The notes beneath the pieces were generated by a model. That model searched no databases. It was not told the origin of the DNA and saw only the letters and a list, made by a program, of their open reading frames with translations. Source: Thermoleophilia bacterium (lineage in GTDB: Bacteria > Actinomycetota > Thermoleophilia > Gaiellales > Gaiellaceae). From it: 19,526 bases of DNA. Shown one piece after another: positions 10,460 through 15,988 of this stretch (position 1 is the first letter of the stretch; every line of letters begins with the position of its first letter). The DNA lies in contig JAERMP010000042.1 in assembly GCA_016844515.1 (NCBI GenBank), positions 1 through 19,526 on the forward strand, given 5' to 3'. A program made the position numbers and the translations under genes.

Positions 10460-11139
10460 GCAACGCGGACAGCGTCACCGTGGAAGCGACGGGCGAAACG
10501 GTCGGCGAAGCCAAGTGGGCGGCGCTCCGCGAGCTCGAGCTGCTCGTACCGGGACTCGACCGAGACAGCGTGGAGTTCCAGGTCGTCTCGGAGGGCGAGC
10601 GTGGCCTCCTCGGCGTCGGCTTCACGCCCGCGCATGTGATTGCGAGCGCTTCTGCACAAGGCGCGACAACGGACTCCGATCCGAGTGTGGAGGCCCAGAC
10701 CGCCCGGGAGTTCGTCCAGCGTGTCGCAGCGGCAATCGGGGCGAGTGTCACGGCCTCTGCAGCCGAGCGCGACGGAGTCGTGACGGTGACGTGCACGGGT
10801 GCCGATCTCGGCCTGTTCATCGGCAAGCACGGCCAGACGATCGACGCAATCCAGTACCTAGCCAACGCGATGGCACGAAGCCAGAGTGATCGCCGCGAAA
10901 TCGTCGTCGACGCTGCGGGCTATCGCGCTCGGCGCACCGCGACGCTCGAAACGATGGCGAAGCGCACAGCCCAGCGTGCTTCTGCAACAGGACGCCGGGT
11001 CGAGCTCGATCCCATGACGCCGGTCGAGCGAAAGATCGTTCACGAGGCGCTGAAGGACGATCCGGAAGTCGAGACTTTGAGCGAGGGCTCCGAGCCGAAC
11101 CGATACGTCGTCGTCCTTCCCCGGATCGCTTCGGGCTGA
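10456..11139 (+). CDS. khpB: KhpB/Jag RNA-binding protein (Jag-N, KH, R3H)
   Basis: This 227-residue protein is the SpoIIIJ-associated Jag family (KhpB), an RNA-binding regulator linked to cell elongation and division in Gram-positive bacteria. Three domains are visible: Jag-N at about 6-55 (VEATGETVGEAKWAALREL, then GERGLLGVG), a KH domain with the GKHG loop at 123-126, and an R3H domain with Arg192-x3-His196 (MTPVERKIVHEAL). The ATG overlaps the yidC stop by four bases, matching the common yidC-jag pairing. Family assignment is firm; the RNA targets are unknown. Confidence 0.94.
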   Translation: MSNADSVTVEATGETVGEAKWAALRELELLVPGLDRDSVEFQVVSEGERGLLGVGFTPAHVIASASAQGATTDSDPSVEAQTAREFVQRVAAAIGASVTASAAERDGVVTVTCTGADLGLFIGKHGQTIDAIQYLANAMARSQSDRREIVVDAAGYRARRTATLETMAKRTAQRASATGRRVELDPMTPVERKIVHEALKDDPEVETLSEGSEPNRYVVVLPRIASG

Positions 11140-11140
11140 G

Positions 11141-11731
11141 ATGCCTAGCGCGTTCCTCGAGCGCTGGCTCGAGGAGGTCATCGCGACGCCCGGTGCAACC
11201 GGGATCAAGGATCTCGTCGAGGCCCGCCGTGTACTTCTCGACGATGCACTCCGCGCAGTCAGCATCGTCGATCGTGTCACCGGACCCGTGATCGACGTGG
11301 GGTCGGGTGGCGGTTCGCCGGGGGTCCCACTTGCTACCAGGCTCCCGGACCGGGCGTTCACGCTTCTCGAAGCAGAACGTCGCAAGTGCGACTTCCTCGA
11401 GCGCGTTTCCGGCGAGCTTGCGAATGTGCAGATCGTCTGGGGACGGGCAGAGGAGCAGAAGACCGAGGTCTTCGGCGTTGCGCTCGCAAAGGCACTTGCG
11501 AAGCCGCCTGTGGCAGCCGAGTTGTGTCTCCCTCTCGTCCGACCTGGAGGTGTCGCCGTCGTCTGGGTGGGTCAGAGCGCGGACGTTGGTCCTGTCGCGA
11601 AGGTGGCCGAGATGCTGGCCTCGACGCTCGAGGACGACCTCGACGGGCTTCTCGTTCTCCGAAAGCTCGGCCCGACGCCTTCGGGGTTTCCGCGGCGTCC
11701 GGGGATGGCCAAGAAGCGGCCGCTAGCCTGA
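11141..11731 (+). CDS. rsmG: 16S rRNA (guanine-N7) methyltransferase RsmG, short form
   Basis: RsmG (GidB) methylates N7 of a guanine in the 530 loop of 16S rRNA using S-adenosylmethionine. The 196-residue product is a little shorter than usual. It has the SAM-binding glycine loop VIDVGSGGGSPGVPLA with GSGGGSPG at 54-61, followed by LLEAERRKCDFLERV, and ends in the typical GFPRRPGMAKKRPL. The N-terminal part before the SAM loop is compressed, and the usual RH-x2-DS segment reads ARRVLLDDAL, so that histidine is missing. It starts one base after the khpB stop. In many bacteria loss of RsmG gives low-level streptomycin resistance. Confidence 0.9.
   Translation: MPSAFLERWLEEVIATPGATGIKDLVEARRVLLDDALRAVSIVDRVTGPVIDVGSGGGSPGVPLATRLPDRAFTLLEAERRKCDFLERVSGELANVQIVWGRAEEQKTEVFGVALAKALAKPPVAAELCLPLVRPGGVAVVWVGQSADVGPVAKVAEMLASTLEDDLDGLLVLRKLGPTPSGFPRRPGMAKKRPLA
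11724..11729 (+). promoter_or_regulatory. TAGCCT -10-like hexamer before the nucleotidyltransferase
   Basis: TAGCCT ends 8 bp before the ATG at 11738 and overlaps the last codons of rsmG. The spacing leaves essentially no room for a leader, so a transcript from here would be leaderless or nearly so. The same hexamer recurs before parA and moeA. Confidence 0.45.
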
Positions 11732-11737
11732 CATCCG

Positions 11738-12337
11738 ATGTCCGACGACGGACTCGGCATTTGGGACCCGCTCACGCCAGCCGCTGTCGGCGAGCTCCTC
11801 GAACGCTGTCCCGCGCCGTGGTGGATCGCGGGGGGCTACGCGATCGATGCCTTCGTCGGCCAGCTTGATCGCCGGCCGCACGGAGACATCGACGTCGGCC
11901 TTCTCGCGCGTGATCAGGACGCGATCCGCTCGGTTCTCGCCGGCTGGGACCTGCACTGCGTCGATCCGCCTGGGAAGCTCCGTCCCTGGCACCACGGCGA
12001 GGTGTTGGAGGAGCCCATCCACGATGTATGGGCGCGGGAGCATCCCGAAGGACCTTGGCGGCTTCAGCTAGTACTCAACCCCGCCGAGCATGACGATTGG
12101 ATCTACCGACGCGACTCGCGCATTCGCAGACGTCTCGAGCAGATCACGTGGCGCTCGGGAGGGATCCCGTACCTCGCTGCCGAGGTTCAGCTCCTGTTCA
12201 AGTCGAAGACCGTGCGTCCGAACGACGACCGCGATTTCGCGGATACCCTGCCTCTCCTCAGCGCTCGACAGCGGACGTGGCTTCGCCGATCGCTCCAACT
12301 GAGCGATCCGGGACACCACTGGCTCGAGTTGGTCTGA
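11738..12337 (+). CDS. Nucleotidyltransferase-fold protein, aminoglycoside/lincosamide-resistance type
   Basis: This 199-residue protein has the minimal nucleotidyltransferase signature. WWIAGGYAID supplies the Gly-Gly at 32-33, and RPHGDIDVG supplies the Asp-x-Asp metal ligands at 50 and 52. The later pattern (VWAREHPEGPWRLQLVLNP, then an IPYLAAEVQLLFKSK segment and a DRDFADTLPLL segment) resembles the aminoglycoside-2''-adenylyltransferase / LinB-like group. Members adenylylate small-molecule antibiotics, but many chromosomal relatives have unknown substrates. It interrupts the usual rsmG-parA adjacency, has no clear Shine-Dalgarno sequence and has its own TAGCCT hexamer. The fold is well supported; resistance activity is not shown. 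Confidence 0.75.
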   Translation: MSDDGLGIWDPLTPAAVGELLERCPAPWWIAGGYAIDAFVGQLDRRPHGDIDVGLLARDQDAIRSVLAGWDLHCVDPPGKLRPWHHGEVLEEPIHDVWAREHPEGPWRLQLVLNPAEHDDWIYRRDSRIRRRLEQITWRSGGIPYLAAEVQLLFKSKTVRPNDDRDFADTLPLLSARQRTWLRRSLQLSDPGHHWLELV

Positions 12338-12359
12338 TCGGGGCGTCCGGCCGGGTCAC

Positions 12360-12365
12360 TAGCCT
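12360..12365 (+). promoter_or_regulatory. TAGCCT -10-like hexamer before parA
   Basis: TAGCCT lies exactly 6 bp before the GTG of parA, the distance expected when transcription starts at the first base of the start codon. No Shine-Dalgarno sequence precedes that GTG. Together these suggest leaderless transcription of parAB. Confidence 0.5.
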
Positions 12366-12371
12366 GCGAGC

Positions 12372-13127
12372 GTGCCCGCCCGGGTCTACGCAGTCGCGAA
12401 CCAGAAGGGCGGCGTCGGCAAGACGACGACCGCCGTAAACGTCAGCGCGTGCCTCGCCGAGGCGGGCGAGCGCGTGCTCTTGATCGACCTCGATCCCCAG
12501 GCGAACGCCACCTCCGGGCTCGGCATGCGGGCGAATGGCGCCTCGACGCACGACCTCCTCGACGGCGTGCCGCTGAGCGCGCTCGCAAAGCCCTCGGGGG
12601 TCGCGAATCTCGACGTCGTCATGGCCAAGAGCGACCTCGCTGCTGCGGCCGTCGAGCTCTCGACGCGCTCTGGCGGCGAGCGTTACCTCGCGGATGCTCT
12701 GGCCGGCACGCTCGAACCGTATTCGTACGTCCTCCTGGACTGCCCGCCTTCCTTCGGGCCCCTGACCGTCAACGCTCTCGCAGCTGCCAGCTGGGCGATC
12801 GTCCCGGTTCAGGCCGAGTACTACGCGCTCGAGGGGCTTTCGCAGCTGCTCGGGACGATCAATCTCGTGAAGGCACGCCTGAACCCCGACCTCGCCGTCG
12901 CGGGGATCCTTCTCACGATGGCTGATGGCCGCACGCGCTTGGCAGCCGAGGTCGAGTCCGAGCTGCGCGGTCACTTCGGCTCGCTCGTGTTCACGACGAC
13001 GATACCCCGCTCGATCCGCCTCGCCGAGGCTCCGAGCCACGGGGTTCCTGCAATCGCCTACGACCGGCGCTCTGCCGGAGCCGAGGCCTATTGGAAGGTG
13101 GCGATGGAGCTTGTCGAGCGTTCCTAA
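12372..13127 (+). CDS. parA: Chromosome partitioning ATPase ParA (Soj)
   Basis: ParA is the deviant-Walker ATPase that drives origin segregation with ParB. The 251-residue product begins VYAVANQKGGVGKTTTAVN, with the deviant Walker A KGGVGKTT at 12-19 including the signature lysine. It has LLIDLDPQANAT at 37-47, LLDCPPSFGPLTVNAL (Walker B), and the VPVQAEYYALEGLSQL and IPRSIRLAEAPSHGVP segments typical of chromosomal Soj/ParA. The absence of an N-terminal HTH agrees with a chromosomal rather than a plasmid type. The start is GTG 12372. It overlaps parB by 17 bp if parB starts at TTG 13111. Confidence 0.95.
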   Translation: MPARVYAVANQKGGVGKTTTAVNVSACLAEAGERVLLIDLDPQANATSGLGMRANGASTHDLLDGVPLSALAKPSGVANLDVVMAKSDLAAAAVELSTRSGGERYLADALAGTLEPYSYVLLDCPPSFGPLTVNALAAASWAIVPVQAEYYALEGLSQLLGTINLVKARLNPDLAVAGILLTMADGRTRLAAEVESELRGHFGSLVFTTTIPRSIRLAEAPSHGVPAIAYDRRSAGAEAYWKVAMELVERS

Positions 13128-13968
13128 GGAGCGGCGAGGCCTCGGACGCGGTCTTGAGGTGTTGCTGGGCGAAGCAGGCCAGCCCGAGCTACTCCATCTC
13201 CCGGTTGAGACGATTCATCCCAACCCGCGCCAGCCACGGCGACGCTTCGAGCCCGAAGCGGCCGCCGGACTTGCGAGCTCCATCCGCCTGCAGGGTGTCC
13301 TGCAGCCGATCGTGGTCCGGCGACGGCCCGAAGGCGGGTTCGAGCTCATTGCAGGAGAGCGCCGTTGGCGCGCTGCGCGGGCGGCTGAAGTTGCCACGCT
13401 TCCGGCCGTAGTCCGCGATGTTGGGGATCGCGACTCGCTTCTCCTCGGGCTCGTGGAGAACGTCGCCCGCGAGCAACTCTCCCCGGTCGAGGAGTCGCGT
13501 GCGTACGCCTCGCTCGTAGACGAGTTCGAGCTCTCGCTCGGCGATGTAGCCGAGCGCGTTGGGAGGTCCAAGTCTTCGGTTTCGAACCGCCTACGGCTCC
13601 TCGAGCTCCCGGAAGAGGTGCTCTGGATGCTCGCCCGTGGTGATCTGAGCGAGGGTCACGCTCGAGCCGTGCTGTCGCTCCCCGACGACGATGCACGGCG
13701 ACGTCTGGCGCGGCGGATCATGAAGGAGGGGCTCACGGTTCGAGCGACCGAGCGAGCCGCCCGAGAAGGCGGCGCGCGCAGACGCCCTCGCAAGGCAACG
13801 GCTGTCGACCCCGCACTCGCGGATCGCGCACGGTCGGTGGCCGAACAATTGACCGCGATGCCGGTGCGGGTTTCCGGCGGTTCGCTCCAGATCCAGTTCG
13901 AGGACGAGAAGGGCCTCGCCGAGCTGGTCGAGGTTTTCGAGGCGATCACACTTCGAAGCGCCGCTTGA
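13111..13968 (+). CDS. parB: Chromosome partitioning protein ParB (Spo0J)
   Basis: ParB is the CTP-dependent clamp that loads at parS and spreads along origin-proximal DNA. The 285-residue reading begins with the characteristic KERRGLGRGLEVLLGE. It has the ParB-box GERRWRAAR at 82-90 (CTP-binding motif), ENVAREQLSPVEE at 116-128, an HTH at about 143-162 (LGDVAERVGRSKSSVSNRLR) and a C-terminal dimerisation tail. No ATG or GTG is available before KERRGLGRGL in this frame. TTG 13111, inside the end of parA, is the only nearby conventional start; its ribosome-binding site is not obvious. The next in-frame GTG would cut the conserved N-terminus. Confidence 0.93.
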   Translation: MSSVPKERRGLGRGLEVLLGEAGQPELLHLPVETIHPNPRQPRRRFEPEAAAGLASSIRLQGVLQPIVVRRRPEGGFELIAGERRWRAARAAEVATLPAVVRDVGDRDSLLLGLVENVAREQLSPVEESRAYASLVDEFELSLGDVAERVGRSKSSVSNRLRLLELPEEVLWMLARGDLSEGHARAVLSLPDDDARRRLARRIMKEGLTVRATERAAREGGARRRPRKATAVDPALADRARSVAEQLTAMPVRVSGGSLQIQFEDEKGLAELVEVFEAITLRSAA

Positions 13969-14059
13969 CCGCCACGGCGTCGAGTGAGATGTGCGGGCGG
14001 CAGTCGCGAACTGCGGCCTGAGCAAGAACCACCGCGCGGCTGAGTCTTGGGAGCGCCAA

Positions 14060-14075
14060 GGCCGCGAACGCGGCC
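14060..14075. terminator. Small GC hairpin downstream of parB
   Basis: GGCCGC-GAAC-GCGGCC forms a 6-bp stem with a 4-nt loop, followed on the plus strand by GTCTT. It lies 92 bp after the parB stop and just before a stronger hairpin. It may contribute to termination of parAB transcripts. Confidence 0.35.
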
Positions 14076-14096
14076 GTCTTCAGGAATGTTCTGCGC

Positions 14097-14126
14097 GACC
14101 GGAATCTGCATTCGCAGATTCCGGTC
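14097..14126. terminator. Strong hairpin between convergent parB and tRNA-Ile
   Basis: GACCGGAATCTGC-ATTC-GCAGATTCCGGTC is a perfect 13-bp stem with a 4-nt loop. It can extend by GCGC/GCGC across a 2-nt bulge. It sits between the parB end (plus strand) and the tRNA-Ile 3' end (minus strand), where a bidirectional terminator is expected. Neither side has a T-tract, so it would be of the tract-less kind. Confidence 0.6.
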
Positions 14127-14137
14127 TTGCGCCAAGG

Positions 14138-14211
14138 TGGGCGATCCTGGACTCGAACCAGGGACCTCCGCCTTATCAGAGCGGCGCTCTAACCAACTGA
14201 GCTAATCGCCC
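14138..14211 (-). tRNA. tRNA-Ile (anticodon GAT)
   Basis: The minus strand folds into a complete 74-nt cloverleaf. The acceptor stem GGGCGAT pairs with ATCGCCC, the D-arm is GCTC...GAGC, and the anticodon stem CCGCT/GGCGG encloses loop CTGATAA with anticodon GAT. The T-arm is CTGG-TTCGAGT-CCAG, and the discriminator base is A. The bases after the discriminator are CCT, so the CCA end is not encoded and must be added enzymatically. Confidence 0.97.
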
Positions 14212-14250
14212 GGGGCCGCAACTGTAGCGAAGCCTCCTGTCCTTTCCGCA

Positions 14251-14281
14251 GAACGGGATTCGCTTGCGCGAAGTCCCGTTC
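14251..14281. repeat. Bulged hairpin upstream of tRNA-Ile
   Basis: GAACGGGA-TTCGC, a TTGC loop, and GCGAA-(G)-TCCCGTTC form 13 base pairs with one bulged G. It lies 40 bp upstream of the tRNA on the minus strand and 87 bp upstream of the DUF151 gene on the plus strand. It could end plus-strand readthrough or be a small interspersed palindrome. No function can be assigned. Confidence 0.5.
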
Positions 14282-14346
14282 GCGGCAAATCCCTGAAGGC
14301 GTCCGCTTCGCGGCCGCGGGTGCCACTCGACCCTGTACGCCTGACC

Positions 14347-14352
14347 TAAGAT
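14347..14352 (+). promoter_or_regulatory. Possible -10 element of the DUF151 gene
   Basis: TAAGAT lies 15 bp before ATG 14368. A GCGGGGG tract between them could serve as ribosome-binding site, so this gene, unlike its neighbours, would have a short leader. No good -35 is seen. Confidence 0.35.
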
Positions 14353-14367
14353 GAGCGGGGGCCGGCT

Positions 14368-14964
14368 ATGCGAGAGATGACCTTGTACGGGGTGAGCTTC
14401 GAGCCTATCGGCAAGCAGCCGATCGTGCTCCTGAAGACCGCGGACGACGACAGATTCCTGCCGATCTGGATCGGCCACCCCGAAGCGGCCGCGATTCTCA
14501 TGAAGCTCCAGGGCGCGAGTCCGCCACGCCCCATGACCCATGACCTCTTCAGCGATGTCATCTCGGAGCTGCACGGCGAGGTGGTGAGAGTGACGGTCAC
14601 GGAGCTTCGCGACAACACGTTCTACGCGCGAATCACGATCGTTCAGGACGGAAGGGAAGTGGAGGTCGACTCCCGCCCGTCGGACGCGATCGCACTCGCC
14701 GTCCGCTGCGATGCTCAGATCTTCGCCTCGGACGAGGTAGTCGAGGAGTCGAGCATCGAGCTTCAAGCCGAGGACGACGAGCAGCCGGGGATCGTCACCG
14801 CTTCGAGTCTCGCCGACCTCGACCCGGCCGAGTTTCGGCAGTTCCTCGAGAACGTTACGCCCGAGGAGTTCGCGTCGAGCCTTCAGGAGCAACTCAACGA
14901 GGCGCTCGAAGAGGACGAGGAGCCACTCGAGGATGAAGATGAAGACGATGAGGAGCTCGCCTAG
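14368..14964 (+). CDS. Bifunctional nuclease family protein (DUF151)
   Basis: This 198-residue protein matches the DUF151/BFN family, one plant member of which has DNase and RNase activity. The conserved run is visible: PIVLLKTADDDRFLPIWIG, the EAAAI helix, the PRPMTHDLFSDVI segment, then TFYARI and VDSRPSDAIALAVR. The family domain occupies about 1-135. After it comes a linker and a very acidic tail (EEDEEPLEDEDEDDEELA) that may be disordered. The start at 14368 follows a G-rich tract; a second ATG at 14377 is possible. It converges with the CPBP gene with only 7 bp between the stops. The molecular role in bacteria is poorly defined. Confidence 0.87.
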   Translation: MREMTLYGVSFEPIGKQPIVLLKTADDDRFLPIWIGHPEAAAILMKLQGASPPRPMTHDLFSDVISELHGEVVRVTVTELRDNTFYARITIVQDGREVEVDSRPSDAIALAVRCDAQIFASDEVVEESSIELQAEDDEQPGIVTASSLADLDPAEFRQFLENVTPEEFASSLQEQLNEALEEDEEPLEDEDEDDEELA

Positions 14965-14971
14965 CGGTGGA

Positions 14972-15670
14972 TCACCCCACGCCGCTGACTGATACGAGCA
15001 GCGCCGTTCCGTTGAAGGTCGCGTGGAGGAGCATCGGTGGGTAGATGCTCTCCGTGCGCACGCGCAGCCAGCCGACGACGATCCCGAAGACGGCGAGGAC
15101 CGGGAGCGCGATGACGAGTCCGTGTGCTGCGCCGAAGAGCACTCCGGTGAGGAGGATTGCGAGCCCGGTCCCGTACGGAGCGAGCAGCGACAGGCCCAAC
15201 CCGCGATAGGTCAGCTCCTCCACTGTGGGTGCCACGAACGTGACGACGAGGAAGAAGGCGACGAAGGCCCCGGCGCGACTCGAATCCCACCCGTCGGGGA
15301 CGAGGCCTTGCTCCTCGGTCGGGTTCCAGTCACCGAAAGCCGACAGCACGCGGTCATAGACGATCGCTGCGAGGTAGATCGCGAGGAGAGCGAGCACAGC
15401 CAATCCGATCGCCCGTGGCCACGACCCTGGCCGACGTAGCGCAAACACCTGGCGTCGCGGTAGACCTCGCGCGATGAGGAGCAGTACTCCGAGCATGAAT
15501 GCGTACTGAACGAGCGCGGCGACCGACGACGAGTAGCGGTAGGCGATGTCGTCGGGCGTCTCCGTGTCGCCGAGTCGGGCCGTATAGCTGAGGAGCGCGA
15601 GGAGGCCTACGAACACCAGCCAGGCGATGAGCCTTCCACGGCTGTGTGTCGTCGCCACATCCCCGTCCAT
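14972..15670 (-). CDS. CPBP-family intramembrane protease (CAAX/Abi type)
   Basis: This 232-residue polytopic membrane protein has the three CPBP motifs: EExxxR in VEELTYRGLG (Glu151, Glu152, Arg156), FxxxH in LFGAAHG (His183) and HxxxN in LLHATFNG (His216, Asn220). Hydrophobic segments occur at about 14-30, 50-68, 86-105, 135-148, 165-182, 187-201 and near the C-terminus. CPBP proteins are Rce1-like intramembrane proteases; bacterial roles include bacteriocin self-immunity and processing of membrane proteins. The substrate here cannot be told. ATG 15670 lacks a strong Shine-Dalgarno sequence; a GTG four codons in is an alternative. Confidence 0.88.
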   Translation of the reverse strand: MDGDVATTHSRGRLIAWLVFVGLLALLSYTARLGDTETPDDIAYRYSSSVAALVQYAFMLGVLLLIARGLPRRQVFALRRPGSWPRAIGLAVLALLAIYLAAIVYDRVLSAFGDWNPTEEQGLVPDGWDSSRAGAFVAFFLVVTFVAPTVEELTYRGLGLSLLAPYGTGLAILLTGVLFGAAHGLVIALPVLAVFGIVVGWLRVRTESIYPPMLLHATFNGTALLVSVSGVG

Positions 15671-15752
15671 TCCGGGGATTCCAGCACGACTGGGTTGCGC
15701 GGGGCTTGAGGAGCGCGCAAGCGCGCGCCGAACTCGAGAGAGACCGTGGTTT

Positions 15753-15976
15753 GCCCAGGTCTTTCATCTGGCGCGGGCGTTGCACTCCGTCCGGCCTGCC
15801 AGGCCGCTCCCCGTCCGGGCTTCAGCCTGCCCGGCTTCACCGGGCGGGCCGCACCCGACCGGTGCGCTCCGCACGGCACGCGGGTCGCACAGGCCTCGGC
15901 CTGCACGACCCGTCCGCCGCGCGTCCTGGCAGCCGGGACGGGCGCCTCGCGATCACGCCAGATGAAAGACCCGGGC
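15753..15976. repeat. 224-bp structured element with terminal inverted repeats
   Basis: GGTCTTTCATCTGGCG (15758-15773) is exactly inverted at 15956-15971. Including the outer five bases the match is 21 bp with one mismatch (15753-15773 against 15956-15976). The inside is very GC-rich and full of nested palindromes. Examples are CGGCCTG-C-CAGGCCG, GCCCGG-CTTCA-CCGGGC, and a long stem where CGGGTCG pairs with CGACCCG around CAGGC-CTCG-GCCTG. No convincing protein is encoded. It fills most of the gap between the divergent CPBP and PBP genes. It could be a small non-autonomous mobile element or a multibranched RNA closed by a 16-bp stem. No flanking target duplication is evident. The rest of the gap (15671-15752) holds only a GCGCGC-AA-GCGCGC palindrome. 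Confidence 0.6.
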
Positions 15977-15982
15977 TAGCAT
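15977..15982 (+). promoter_or_regulatory. TAGCAT -10-like hexamer before the PBP gene
   Basis: TAGCAT stands exactly 6 bp before ATG 15989, the leaderless spacing also seen at parA, and begins at the base after the right inverted repeat of the 224-bp element. No Shine-Dalgarno sequence precedes the ATG. Confidence 0.5.
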
Positions 15983-15988
15983 TCCATT

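Noticed and set aside
15753..15976. Integron attC site, CRISPR array, 4.5S RNA, tmRNA or RNase P RNA in the structured gap
   Set aside because: There is no integrase, no regular repeat-spacer period, and none of the conserved core sequences of those RNAs could be recognised.
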